Assembly: GCF_050948215.1 (NCBI RefSeq)
Contig: NW_027488702.1
Location: forward strand, 186,001-250,000
Length of the DNA stretch: 64,000 nt
Direction of reading: 5' to 3'
Source: Halictus rubicundus
Lineage: Eukaryota > Arthropoda > Insecta > Hymenoptera > Halictidae
This document shows positions 39,531 to 52,772 of the stretch, piece by piece; positions within the stretch are counted from its first letter, which is position 1, and every line of letters begins with the position of its first letter. Position numbers and translations under genes: made by a program. The notes beneath the pieces were generated by a model that was not told the DNA's origin, did no database searches, and saw nothing but the letters and a program-made list of their open reading frames with translations.

Positions 39531-42500
39531 GATAGAGGATAGGATATAATAGAGGATAGGATAGGATAGGTGATAAGATAGGATAGAGGACAGGATAGGA
39601 TAGTGGATAGGATTGGATAGAGGATAGGATAGAGGAAAGGATAGGATAGAGGATAGGATATAATAGAGGATAGGATAGGATAGGTGATAAGATAGGATAG
39701 AGGACAGGATAGGATAGTGGATAGGATTGGATAGAGCATAGGATAGAGGAAAGGATAGGATAGAGGATAGGATAGAGGAAAGGATAGGATAGAGGAAAGG
39801 ATAGGATAGAGGATAGGATACGATAGAACATACGATATTATAGAAAAAATTATACGATAGAGGATAGGATATGGGATTGCCTAGGATAGAGGATAGGATA
39901 GGATAGTTGATAGGATAGGATAGAGCATACGATAGAGGATAGGATAGGATAGAGAATAGGATAGGATAGAGGATAGGATATAATAGAGGATATGATAGGA
40001 TAGGTGATGAGATAGGATAGAGGACAGGATAGGATAGTGGATAGTATTGGATAGAGGATAGGATAGAGGAAAGGATAGGATAGAGGATAGGATAGAGGAA
40101 AGGATAGGATAGAGGATAGGATACGATAGAACATACGATATTATAGAAAAAAGGATACGATAGAGGATAGGATAGGATAGAGGATAGGATATGGGATTGC
40201 CCAGGATAGAGGATAGGATAGGATAGAGGATCGAATAGGATAGAGGATAGGATAGGATAGAGGATAGGATAAGTAAGAGGATAGGATAGAATAGAGGATA
40301 GGATTGGATAGAGGATAGGATAGGATAGAGGATAGGATAGGATAGAGGATAGGATAGGATAGGATAGGATAGGATAGAGGATAGGATAGGATAGGATAGG
40401 ATAGGATAGGATAGTTGATAGGATAGAGAATAGGATAGGATACATGGTATTATAGGGTAGAGGATAGAATAGGATAGAGGATAGGATAGGGGATTGGATA
40501 GGATTGAGGATAGGATAAGTAAGAGGATAGGATAGGATAGAGGATAGGATAGAGGAAAGGATAGGATTGAGGATCGGATAGGATAGAAGATAGGATAGGA
40601 TAGGTGATAAGATAGGATAGAGGACGGGATAGGATAGAGGATAGGATTGGATAGAGGATCGGATAGGATAGAGGATAGGATAAGTAATAGGATAGGATAG
40701 CATAGAGGATAGGATAGAGGACGGGATAGGATAGAGGATAGGATTGGATAGAGGATCGGATAGGATAGAGGATAGGATAAGTAAGAGGATAGGATAGCAT
40801 AGAGGATAGGATAGAGGACGGGATAGGATAGAGGATAGGATTGGATAGAGGATCGGATAGGATAGAGGATAGGATAAGTAAGAGGATAGGATAGCATAGA
40901 GGATAGGATAGAGGAAAGGATACGGTAGAGGATAGGATACGATAGAGGATAGGATAGGATAGAGGATAGGATAAGGGATTGCCTAGGATAGAGGATAGGA
41001 TAGGATAGAGGATAGGATACGATAGAGGATAGGATAGGATAGAGGATAGGATATATTAGAGGATAGGATAGGATAGAGGATAGGATAGGATAGAGGATCG
41101 GATAGGATAGAAGATAGGATAGGATAGGTGATAAGATAGGATAGAGGACGGGATAGGATAGAGGATAGGATTGGATAGAGGATCGGATAGGATAGAGGAT
41201 AGGATAAGTAAGAGGATAGGATAGCATAGAGGATAGGATAGAGGACGGGATAGGATAGAGGATAGGATCGGATAGAGGATCGGATAGCATAGAGGATAGG
41301 ATAAGTAAGAGGATAGGATAGCATAGAGGATAGGATAGAGGAAAGGATACGGTAGAGGATAGGATACGATAGAGGATAGGATAGGATAGAGGATAGGATA
41401 AGGGATTGCCTAGGATAGAGGATAGGATAGGATAGAGGATAGGATACGATAGAGGATAGGATAGGATAGAGGATAGGATATATTAGAGGATAGGATTAGT
41501 AAGAGCATAGGATAGGATAGAGGATAGGATAGCATAGACGATAGTATAGGATAGAGGATAGGATAGGACAGAGGATAAGATTGGATAGAGGATAGGATAG
41601 GAAAGAGGATAGGATAGGATAGAGGATAGGATAGGATAGGGGATCGGATAGGAGAGAGGATAGGATAGGATAGAGGATAGGATAGGATAGAGGATATGAT
41701 AGGATAGAGGATAGGATAGGATAGAGGATAGGATAGGATAGATGTTAAGATAGAATAGAGGATAGAATTAGTAAGAGCATAGGATAGGATAGAGGATAGG
41801 ATAGCATAGATGATAGGATTGGATAGAGGATAGGATAGGATAGAGGATAGGATAGGATAGTTGATAGGATAGGATAGAGCATACGATAGAGGATAGGTTA
41901 GGATAGAGAATAGGTTAGGATACATGGTATTATAGGGTAGAGGATAGAATAGGATAGAGGATAGGATAGGGGATTGGATAGGATAGAGGATAGGATAGGA
42001 TAGTTGATAGGATAGGATAGAGCATACGATAGAGGATAGGATAGGATAGAGAATAGGATAGGATAGAGGATAGGATAGGATAGAGGTTAAGATAGAATAG
42101 AGGATAGAATTAGTAAGAGCATAGGATAGGATAGAGGATAGGATAGCAAAGATGATAGGATAGGATAGAGGATAGGATAGGACAGAGAATAAGATTGGAT
42201 AGAGGATAGGATAGGATAGAGGATAAGATAGGATAGAGGATAGGATAGGATAGAGGATAGGATAGTATAGAGGATAGGATAAGTAAGAGGATAGGATAGG
42301 ATAGAGGATAGGATAGACGAAAGGATAGGATTGATGATGGGATAGGATAGAGGATAGGATTGGATAGAGGATAGGATAGGATAGAAGATAGGATAGGATA
42401 GAGGATAGGATATGTAAGAGGATAGGATAGGATAGAGGAAAGGATAGGATTGAGGATGGGAGAGGATAGAGGATAGGATATGATAGAGAATAGGATAGGA

Positions 42501-43559
42501 TAGAGGATAGGATACGATAGAGGATAGGATAGGATAGAGGATAAGATTGGATAGAGGATAGTAGAGGATAGAGGATAGGGTAGGATAGGATAGAGGATAG
42601 GATAGGATAGTTGATAGGATAGGATAGAGGATAGGATAGGATAGTTGATAGGATAGGATAGAGCATACGATAGAGGATAGGATAGGATAGAGAATAGGAT
42701 AGGATAGAGGATAGGATTGGATAGGGGATTGGATAGGATAGAGGATAGGATAAGTAAGAGGATAGGATAGGATAGAGGATAGGATAGAGGAAAGGATAGG
42801 ATTGAGGATGGGATAGGATAGAGGATAGGATATGATAGAGAATAGGATATAATAGAGGATAGGATAGAGGATATTATAGGATAGAGGATATGATAGGATA
42901 GAGGATAGGGTAAAGGATAGGATAAGATAGAGGATAGGATGGGATAGAGAATAGGATAGGATAGATGATAGGATTGGATAGAGGATAGGATAGGATAGAG
43001 GATAGGATAGGATAGAGGATAGGATAGGATAGAAGATAGGATAGGATAGGTGATAAGATAGGATAGAGGACGGGATAGGATAGAGGATAGGATTGGATAG
43101 AGGATCGGATAGGATAGAGGATAGGATAAGTAAGAGGGTAGGATAGCATAGAGGATAGGATAGAGGACGGGATAGGATAGAGGATAGGATTGGATAGAGG
43201 ATCGGATAGGATAGAGGATAGGATAGGTAAGAGGATAGGATAGCATAGAGGATAGGATAGAGGAAAGGATAGGATAGAGGATAGGATACGATAGAGGATA
43301 GGATAGGATAGAGGATAGGATAGGACAGAGGATAGGATACGATAGAGGATAGGATATATTAGAGGATAGGGTTAGTAAGAGCATAGGATAGGATAGAGGA
43401 TAGGATAGCATAGACGATAGTATAGGATAGAGGATAGGATAGGACAGAGGATAAGATTGGATAGAGGATAGGATAGGAAAGAGGATAGGATAGGATAGAG
43501 GATAGGATAGGATAGGGGATCGGATAGGAGAGAGGATAGGATAGGATAGAGGATAGGAT

Positions 43560-46500
43560 AGAGGAGATGATAGGATAGAGGATAGGATAGGATAGAGGAT
43601 AGGATAGGATAGATGTTAAGATAGAATAGAGGATAGAATTAGTAAGAGCATAGGATAGGATAGAGGATAGGATAGCATAGATGATAGGATTGGATAGAGG
43701 ATAGGATAGGATAGAAGATAGGATAGGATAGAAGATAGGATAGGATAGAGGATAGGATATGTAAGAGGATAGGATAGGATAGAGGAAAGGATAGGATTGA
43801 GGATGGGAGAGGATAGAGGATAGGATAGGATAGAGGATAGGATACGATAGAGGATAGGATAGGATAGAGGATAAGATTGGATAGAGGATAGTATAGGATA
43901 GAGGATAGGATAAGTAAGAGGATAGGATAGCATAGAGGATAGGATAGAGGAAAGGATAGGATAGAGGATAGGATACGATAGAACATTCGATATTATAGAA
44001 AAAAGGATACGATAGAGGATAGGATATGATAGAGGATAGGATAAGGGATTGCCTAGGATAGAGGATAGGATAGGATAGAGGATCGGATAGGATAGAGGAT
44101 AGGATAGGATAGTGGATAGGATAAGTAAGAGGATAGGATAGGATAGAGGATAGGATAGACGAAAGGATAGGATTGATGATGGGATAGGATAGAGGATAGG
44201 ATAGGATAGAGGATAGGACAGGAAAGAGGATAGGAAACGATAGAGGATAGAATAGGATAGAGTATAGGATAGGATAGAGGATAGTATAGGATAGGATAGA
44301 GGATAGGATAGGATAGTTGGTAGTATAGGATAGAGGATAGGATAGGATAGTTGATAGGATAGGATAGAGCATACGATAGAGGATAGGATAGGATAGAGAA
44401 TAGGATCGGATAGAGGATAGGATTGGATAGAGGATAGGATAGGATAGAGGATACGATAGGATAGTTGATAGGATAGGATAGAGCATACGATAGAGGATAG
44501 GTTAGGATAGAGAATAGGTTAGGATACATGGTATTATAGGGTAGAGGATAGAATAGGTTAGAGGATAGGATAGGGGATTGGATAGGATAGAGGATAGGAT
44601 AGGATAGTTGATAGGATAGGATAGAGCATACGATAGAGGATAGGATAGGATAGAGAATAGGATAGGATAGAGGATAGGATATGGGATTGCCCAGGATAGA
44701 GGATAGGATAGGATAGAGGATAGGATAAGTAAGAGGATAGGATAGGATAGAGGATAGTATAGACGAAAGGATAGGATTGATGATGGGATAGGATAGAGGA
44801 TAGGATAATATAGAGGATAGGATTGGATAGAGGATAGGATAGGAAAGAGGATAGGATAGGATAGAGGATAGGATAGGATAGGGGATCGGATAGGAGAGAG
44901 GATAGGATAGGATAGAGGATAGGATAGGATAGAGGATATGATAGGATAGAGGATAGGATAGGATAGAGGATAGGATAGGATAGAGGATAGGATAAGATAG
45001 AGGATAGGATAGGATAGATGTTAAGATAGAATAGAGGATAGAATTAGTAAGAGCATAGGATAGGATAGAGGATAGGATAGCATAGATGATAGGATAGGAT
45101 AGAGGATAGGATAGGACAGAGAATAAGATTGGATAGAGGATAGGATAGGATAGAGGATAAGATAGGATAGAGGATAGGATAGGATAGAGGATAGGATAGG
45201 ATAGAGGATAGGATAAGTAAGAGGATAGGATAGGATAGAGGATAGGATAGACGAAAGGATAGGATTGATGATGGGATAGGATAGAGGATAGGATAGGATA
45301 GAGGATAGGATTGGATAGAGGATAGGATAGGATAGAGGAGATGATAGGATAGAGGATAGGATAGGATAGAGGATAGGATAGGATAGATGTTAAGATAGAA
45401 TAGAGGATAGAATTAGTAAGAGCATAGGATAGGATAGAGGATAGGATAGCATAGATGATAGGATTGGATAGAGGATAGGATAGGATAGAAGATAGGATAG
45501 GATAGAAGATAGGATAGGATAGAGGATAGGATATGTAAGAGGATAGGATAGGATAGAGGAAAGGATAGGATTGAGGATGGGAGAGGATAGAGGATAGGAT
45601 AGGATAGAGGATAGGATACGATAGAGGATAGGATAGGATAGAGGATAAGATTGGATAGAGGATAGTATAGGATAGAGGATAGGATAAGTAAGAGGATAGG
45701 ATAGCATAGAGGATAGGATAGAGGAAAGGATAGGATAGAGGATAGGATACGATAGAACATACGATATTATAGAAAAAAGGATACGATAGAGGATAGGATA
45801 TGATAAAGGATAGGATAAGGGATTGCCTAGGATAGAGGATAGGATAGGATAGAGGATCGGATAGGATAGAGGATAGGATAGGATAGTGGATAGGATAAGT
45901 AAGAGGATAGGATAGGATAGAGGATAGGATAGACGAAAGGATAGGATTGATGATGGGATAGGATAGAGGATAGGATAGGATAGAGGATAGGACAGGAAAG
46001 AGGATAGGAAACGATAGAGGATAGAATAGGATAGAGTATAGGATAGGATAGAGGATAGTATAGGATAGGATAGAGGATAGGATAGGATAGTTGGTAGTAT
46101 AGGATAGAGGATAGGATAGGATAGTTGATAGGATAGGATAGAGCATACGATAGAGGATAGGATAGGATAGAGAATAGGATCGGATAGAGGATAGGATTGG
46201 ATAGAGGATAGGATAGGATAGAGGATACGATAGGATAGTTGATAGGATAGGATAGAGCATACGATAGAGGGTAGGTTAGGATAGAGAATAGGTTAGGATA
46301 CATGGTATTATAGGGTAGAGGATAGAATAGGTTAGAGGATAGGATAGGGGATTGGATAGGATAGAGGATAGGATAGGATAGTTGATAGGATAGGATAGAG
46401 CATACGATAGAGGATAGGATAGGATAGAGAATAGGATAGGATAGAGGATAGGATATGGGATTGCCCAGGATAGAGGATAGGATAGGATAGAGGATAGGAT

Positions 46501-47107
46501 AAGTAAGAGGATAGGATAGGATAGAGGATAGTATAGACGAAAGGATAGGATTGATGATGGGATAGGATAGAGGATAGGATAATATAGAGGATAGGATTGG
46601 ATAGAGGATAGGATAGGAAAGAGGATAGGATAGGATAGAGGATAGGATAGGATAGGGGATCGGATAGGAGAGAGGATAGGATAGGATAGAGGATAGGATA
46701 GGATAGAGGATATGATAGGATAGAGGATAGGATAGGATAGAGGATAGGATAGGATAGAGGATAGGATAAGATAGAGGATAGGATAGGATAGATGTTAAGA
46801 TAGAATAGAGGATAGAATTAGTAAGAGCATAGGATAGGATAGAGGATAGGATAGCATAGATGATAGGATAGGATAGAGGATAGGATAGGACAGAGAATAA
46901 GATTGGATAGAGGATAGGATAGGATAGAGGATAAGATAGGATAGAGGATAGGATAGGATAGAGGATAGGATAGGATAGAGGATAGGATAAGTAAGAGGAT
47001 AGGATAGGATAGAGGATAGGATAGACGAAAGGATAGGATTGATGATGGGATAGGATAGAGGATAGGATAGGATAGAGGATAGGATTGGATAGAGGATAGG
47101 ATAGGAT
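43560..47107. repeat. 1774-bp tandem higher-order duplication
   Basis: Positions 43560-45333 match 45334-47107 at offset 1774 and abut directly. Shared markers include GGATTGCCCAGG (near 44684 and 46458), GGATAATATAGAGG (near 44812 and 46586) and GATGTTAAGATAG (45007 and 46781). Confidence 0.87.
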
Positions 47108-48183
47108 AGAAGATAGGATAGGATAGAGGATAGGATATGTAAGAGGATAGCATAGGATAGAGGAAAGGATAGGATTGAGGATGGGAGAGGATAGAGGATA
47201 GGATATGATAGAGAATAGGATAGGATAGAGGATAGGATAGGATAGAGGATAGGATAAGTAAGAGGATAGGATAGGATAGAGGATAGGATAGACGAAAGGA
47301 TAGGATTGATGATGGGATAGGATAGAGGATAGGATAGGATAGAGGATAGGATTGGATAGAGGATAGGATAGGATAGAGGATAAGATTGGATAGAGGATAG
47401 TATAGGATAGAGGATAGGGTAGGATAGGATAGAGGATAGGATAGTTGATAGTTGATATTATAGGATAGAGGATAGGATAGGATAGTTGATAGGATAGGAT
47501 AGAGCATACGATAGAGGATAGGATAGGAAAGAGAATAGGATCGTATAGAGGATAGGATTTAATAGAGGATAGGATAGGATAGAGGATAGGATAGGATAGT
47601 TGATAGGATAGGATAGAGCATACGATAGAGGATAGGATAGGATAGAGGATAGGATATAATAGAGGATAGGATAGGATAGGTGATAAGATAGGATAGAGGA
47701 CAGGATAGGATAGTGGATAGGATTGGATAGAGGATAGGATAGGATAGAGGATAGGATAGGATAGAGGATAGGATAAGTAAGAGGATAGGATAGGATAGAG
47801 GATAGTATAGACGAAAGGATAGGATTAATGATGGGATAGGATAGTATAGACGAAAGGATAGGATTAATGATGGGATAGGATAGAGGATAGGATAGAGGAA
47901 AGGATAGGATAGAGGATAGGATATAATAGAGGATAGGATAGGATAGGTGATAAGATAGGATAGAGGACAGGATAGGATAGTGGATAGGATTGGATAGAGC
48001 ATAGGATAGAGGAAAGGATAGGATAGAGGATAGGATAGAGGAAAGGATAGGATAGAGGATAGGATACGATAGAACATACGATATTATAGAAAAAAGGATA
48101 CGATAGAGGATAGGATATGGGATTGCCTAGGATAGAGGATAGGATAGGATAGTTGATAGGATAGGATAGAGCATACGATAGAG

Positions 48184-48188
48184 GATAG
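48184..48188. repeat. Left target-site duplication of the BEL element (GATAG)
   Basis: GATAG precedes the 5' LTR and is repeated after the 3' LTR at 56045-56049. The paralogous empty site near 39931-39960 carries it once, with the same flanking variants. Five bases is the usual BEL/Pao duplication size. Confidence 0.85.
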
Positions 48189-48928
48189 TGTTGAGGCGTG
48201 ACCCTCAACGGTAATCCCTCGCAGGCCTACGGCAACCGTGCGAACAAAGACGGACCCTTGCCATAACTCGGCGGCATCTGGGGCCCACGCGAGCCGACCC
48301 GCGTACCCTTCGAAAATTGTCGCATCCTCGGATGTTTTAGAGGAATATGGCCTTTTACAGCTTGGGGCCCTCTAATAACGTTTACGACGTGTCCGAGGCC
48401 CCAGTCCCGCGTTCGAACGACGGTATGGTCAGCAAGGCCAACGCGACAATACATGCAAGCCGAAACAGATGCGGGCCAATTGGGCCTGCTCTCGCGTAGT
48501 CTCGAAGTCCCGTTAACTACTAATTCGAATTTCCCACCGGGGCTTGGAGAGGGGGGTCTCACCTCCACGACAAGAGGCGGTCCCAAAAAATATCTCTCCA
48601 AGTCCCATCAGCCAATGGCACTAGACTTTTGCATCCCCCGCAAGTTTTCCCCGTCAACGGGGGTGGAATGAGTGGACTTCGAGGCAGCGCACAAACTGAC
48701 CAGGCAGAACCATCTCAACCGTGAAAACGCGAACAACCATATTTCGACCACGATATTCTCAAGAGCTTTTTTAATCACTGTCTAGTTAATTGTTAATTTC
48801 TGTGTTGCTCTCTATTAATAAATTACATTTTACCGAACAACGGCATCTAATTATTTCGACGAGGTCAACTTTCGTTTAAATTCGAAATTGACCAGTTGAG
48901 CATCGACCAACCCGTGACGATCTCAACA
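48189..48928 (+). repeat. 5' LTR of the BEL/Pao element
   Basis: A 740-bp LTR with 7-bp terminal inverted repeats, TGTTGAG and CTCAACA. A polyadenylation signal AATAAA lies at 48817-48822. Differences from the 3' LTR are G versus A in GGTATRGTCAGC, C versus A in CCTGCTMTCGCG, and six versus five G in the GAGAGGGGGG run. No clear TATA box is visible. It would contain the promoter of the element. Confidence 0.95.
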
Positions 48929-48936
48929 TAAAAAAT

Positions 48937-48954
48937 TGGTCCTTCGAGCCGGAT
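48937..48954 (+). other. Primer-binding site, complementary to tRNA-Tyr 3' end
   Basis: TGGTCCTTCGAGCCGGAT starts 8 bases after the 5' LTR. Its reverse complement ends in CCA and fits the 3' end of animal tRNA-Tyr, whose acceptor stem begins CCTTCGA. The assignment rests on recalled tRNA-Tyr sequence. Confidence 0.78.
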
Positions 48955-49369
48955 ACCAGTGACATTGGGACAAGCATCATCCTCTGATTCACTGTGCCAA
49001 TCATCGGAGAGCAACAACAATCAACTATAGTGACAATCTACCGTCGGATCGAAGCGGCAAGGCCTATCTAAGGATCATCGACTCGGGAAATCTACGATCT
49101 GCCTGGAACCAATCCATCGCAGAGATTTCCACATCGCAGCCAACAACGTGGAGAATCATCGAGGGCGTCCACGGATTGCAACCGTAAGGACGTCAAGCGT
49201 CGAAGCGTCGTCATCAAGGAGTCTACCGCTGTACGGAACAAGTCCACCGCAGGGAACTCCAACATCGAGACGACGTCATCATCGTAATTGTGAGTCAAAG
49301 CATAAATCATACTCGCCAATTTCGTAATTTCGTCGTAGTTCACGTAGTCGTACAATAAAGTCTGTTACG
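48955..49369 (+). other. Leader of the BEL/Pao element
   Basis: The 415-bp untranslated stretch between the primer-binding site and the gag-pol ATG should hold the packaging signal. It has no credible ORF. An 87-codon frame on the minus strand (49092-49355) has no support. Confidence 0.6.
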
Positions 49370-52185
49370 ATGGCTTCTCAAGACAAGGCGCAACCCAGCG
49401 AACGCGATCTGATTCGAAAACGCGCTACTATAAAAACCAAATTAACATTGTTCAAAGGTTTTATTTCGCCGCTTACATCTTCGGAACAAATCCCTATCGC
49501 GAATATAAAAATACGCATAGCGCAAATCGAACGCGAATTTCAAAATTTTCAATTAATCCAAGAAGCGTTAGAATTAAGTGCGGAGGATAATCAGTTTGAA
49601 TCACGGCTCAACGAAAGAGCCGAATTCGAAGCGCAATATTTCGAAACATTAGCTATGGCAAGGCAACTCGAGGGCGAACATGATAGGGCACAAGCTCAGG
49701 CAGACCGTCTTGCGATAAATGCACAATTGTCTCATTCTCAACAATTCTCGGGTTTGGGCGCCGGAAATTCGAACGCAGACTCTCCGTTAACGGTTCATTC
49801 GGAAACTCACACGCAGGTTAAATTACCGACCATGCAATTGCCGGAATTTAGTGGTTCTTGTGACGGATGGCCAAGTTTTTCGGACGCATTCAGGGCAGCA
49901 GTTCACGACGATGTCAAGTTGCGCGGCGTGCAGAAATTAGTTTATCTAAAATCATGCGTAAAGGGGCAAGCCGCCGGACTCATCGAATCATTAGAAACTA
50001 CCGAGGCGAATTACTCGGTAGCTTGGGATATTCTCGAAAAAACGTATAACGATCCAAGGATTATTATTAACAATAGGATTCAGGCATTTTTCGAACTACA
50101 AGCATGTACGCGAAACGTGAATAAGTCGTTGACGGACTTAACGCATTTAGTAACCAAGCATTACAACGCATTGAAGGCTCTCAAAAAACCGTTTCTTGAA
50201 TCGTTCCCGATTTACGCAATCACAAGCAAACTAGACGATCAAACGCGATTAAAATGGAGAGAACATACTCAGGATACCGAAATCCCGAGCATGGACGATC
50301 TTTTGCAATTTTTACATAGTCGTTGCAAAATATTAGAACCGGCAAGGAACGAGCCAATTAAGGCAACCAGTCAATCTTTTACGAACCCGAACATTCGAAT
50401 CCGGAAACTATCTAATTCGAACGTGCACGCCTTAACACTTTCCGTGCAAAAGGGGCGCTGCGCATTGTGCAAGGGCAATCACTACATCCAATATTGCCAG
50501 AAATTCCTAAGCACAACCGTCGAAAGACGCATCGAAATCGTGCAGAAGGCAGGCTTGTGCATAAACTGTCTCCGACCGAATCACGATGTTACAAAGTGCA
50601 CCTTTGGCACATGTAAACAATGCAACGAAAAACATAATACATTGCTGCACAAGGAGCCATCGGCTAGACTTGCAACGGTCGTATCATTAAAATCGATCTT
50701 AGGCATCGAAACGTTTATTTCCACCGCGGTTGTGTATATTCCGGACAAGGCAGGTCGTCTTATTTCATGTAGAGTCATCCTAGATTCAGCATCGCAGTCA
50801 AATCTCATGACTGAACGCTTCGCAAAAAGGTTAGGCCTTTCGTTAAAGGGAACTAACATTCCAATTATAGGGGTCAACAAGGGTGTATCCAACACCATGC
50901 ACTATTCGCGTGCCACTATTCAATCGCGAATTAACAAATTCACCGCAGACGCCACATTTTTCATTCTCCCCAGCATCACCGCTACGTTACCATCTAAACA
51001 AATTTCAAAGACGCAACTTCAGATTCCGTCTAACTTGCCACTGGCAGATCCTAATTTCAACGTTCCCTCCGAGATAGATGCTTTGCTCGGCGTAGATTTG
51101 TTCTACGAAGTTCAGTGCGTTGGGAAAATAAATCTTGCGAATAGTTCGCTAATCCTAAGCAAAACTAAATTTGGTTGGGTTTTAGCAGGGACGGTACCGG
51201 GCGAAAATTCTAATCAGGCAACTCATTGCCATGTAACCCGTATTTCTTTGAATGATAACATATCAAGGTTTTGGGAATTGGAAGAAATACCGCAAAGGCC
51301 TGTTCTATCAATTGACGAGAGCACATGTGAGAAACATTACGTGGAACATATCACGCGCGACTCCGTGACCGGGAAATACACTGTAAAACTCCCATTCAAA
51401 TCTTTCCCACCGAATTTAGGAGATTCATATAAGGCCGCGCTTCGCAGATTTCACGCGCTAGAAACAAAACTCGCAAGGGAACCCGCACTAAGGGAAGAAT
51501 ATGTCAATTTTTTAAGGGAATATCAAAAATTAGGTCATATGACGAAACTCGAATCCGCTAATACGACTGAAGGGTACTATCTACCGCACCACGCAATAGT
51601 CAAGACAGACAGTCTGACTACTAAGGTACGCGTAGTATTTGATGCCTCAGCGAAAACCACATCAGGTCAATCACTAAACGACAATATTTTGACAGGCCCT
51701 ACCATTCAAGAAGAGCTTTACGCACTCTTAATTAAATTTCGAACCTACACATACGTTATAACGGCTGACATAGAAAAGATGTATCGGCAGATCGAAGTCA
51801 GTTCCGATCACCGGATATACCAAAAGATTTTATGGCGCGAAACTCCAGACAATCCCATAGAGACGTACGCGCTAAATACCGTGACGTACGGTACATCTGC
51901 AGCCCCCTTTTTGGCAATTCGCACGTTATTCCAACTAGCCGCCGACGAAGGCGAAAATTTTCCACGAGCCGCACGAGTATTACGCGAGGACTTTTATGTC
52001 GACGACATGCTAACCGGCGCGGATACTTTCGAAGAGGCGGTCGCCACTATAAACGAAATTCAATTGCTCTGCGCAAAGGGGGGGTTTAAACTTCGTAAGT
52101 GGGCGACAAATAAAGAAGGATTAATTCACGCGTTAACCGACAAGGCAGAATCTGTACATCTTAAATTAGATTTAGACACAACCAT
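49370..52185 (+). pseudogene. BEL/Pao gag-pol, 5' portion (gag, protease, reverse transcriptase)
   Basis: The frame starts at ATG 49370 and runs about 939 codons before the nested LTR; within that LTR it reaches a TAA at 52196-52198. Order: an N-terminal gag region typical of BEL/Pao; zinc knuckles from residue 364 (Cys364, Cys367, His371, Cys376), then a C-x2-C-x4-H-x4-C knuckle and a Cys/His tail; a retropepsin-like protease with the active-site Asp472 in LDSAS; and a reverse transcriptase with FDAS at 757-760, the first catalytic Asp800 in TADIEKMY, and YVDD at 876-879. Gag and pol form one frame, as is usual for BEL. The break falls just after the RT catalytic core, so this copy would make a product without RNase H and integrase. 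It is otherwise intact. Confidence 0.92.
52181..52185. repeat. Left target-site duplication of the nested solo LTR (ACCAT)
   Basis: ACCAT lies in the pol frame directly before the TG of the solo LTR and is repeated at 52768-52772 after its terminal CA. One copy belongs to the original pol sequence. Confidence 0.85.
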
Positions 52186-52767
52186 TGTTCCGTCGTAAAA
52201 ACCCTCTGCAAAGGGACATCTGCACGACCGTGAAGGTCAACTAGACCAACCACCCGCGGCATAATGACCATGACCGCCATAAAAAACCTACCGTAGTTTG
52301 GCGTAGTCAAAAATCCGAACAACCTCAGCTGACGAGCACATGTTGGCCTGCGAACCGTTAGCGTACCGAAATTTATAGTTTTATAGCCGTAGCCGCCTGT
52401 AACCAAATGTATCTTCCACTCCCACTCTTCCTAATTTTCCACCACTTCCAAACACATCCTTCAACCAATCATAGACAACTTCCTAAGACCACACCCACAT
52501 CCGAGCCTACCTTATTCCAAAATATTGTAACAACAACAGAACTGTCTGATACACCAACCCGACTAGTACACCGAGCTGTCTAGAAATATCGAGAACCGAA
52601 TTACTTCAAGCACCGAGCTGCTTAGAAGTTACCGAAGGCAAGCCGAGTCTTGCAGTTTAGAAATAAAGACTAGTTCTCCGGAGTTTGAATTTACAATCAT
52701 TCGCCGTTAAACCACTACCCAGTCGCGAGCCGATTCTCCCCAATTCCGGGATCGACGCGACACCACA
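52186..52767 (+). mobile_element. Solo LTR (582 bp) nested in BEL pol
   Basis: The insertion begins TGTTCC and ends CCACA, giving the TG...CA ends of an LTR, and a 5-bp duplication (ACCAT) flanks it. It has no protein frame and carries AATAAA at 52662-52667, as expected in an LTR. A 17-bp motif CACCGAGCTGTCTAGAA (52569) recurs with two changes at 52611. Removing it plus one ACCAT (587 bp) aligns the two pol frames exactly. It is not related to the BEL or Gypsy LTRs in this window. Which superfamily it came from (Copia, Gypsy or BEL) is unknown. The orientation given follows the AATAAA. Confidence 0.86.
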
Positions 52768-52772
52768 ACCAT
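52768..52772. repeat. Right target-site duplication of the nested solo LTR (ACCAT)
   Basis: The second ACCAT marks where the pol frame resumes. The next codons read into the conserved LGVYW region that follows the RT core in BEL elements. Confidence 0.85.

Larger units (their letters stand above)
15261..48188. repeat. GGATA/GGATAGA satellite array, domain B, left segment
   Basis: About 33 kb of the same satellite with a different set of diagnostic variants. The cassette here reads CATACGATATTATAG followed by a six-A run and GGATACG, first seen at about 15474-15500 and then recurring roughly every 0.3-3 kb. Other markers are GGGATTGCCTAGG and TACATGGTATTATAGGG. Kilobase blocks are repeated in tandem with offsets of 2138, 2485, 1426, 764 and 1774 bp, and dispersed copies also occur. 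I see no gene or non-satellite insertion. Confidence 0.95.

Noticed and set aside
48227..48601. Minus-strand ORFs of about 124-126 codons in both BEL LTRs (also 55344-55724)
   Set aside because: They lie within the LTRs, on the antisense strand, and the frame does not match any family I know. They repeat only because the LTRs repeat.
52186..52767. The insertion in BEL pol as a DNA transposon or MITE
   Set aside because: Ends are TG...CA with no extended terminal inverted repeats, AATAAA is present, and the duplication is 5 bp, which fit a solo LTR better.
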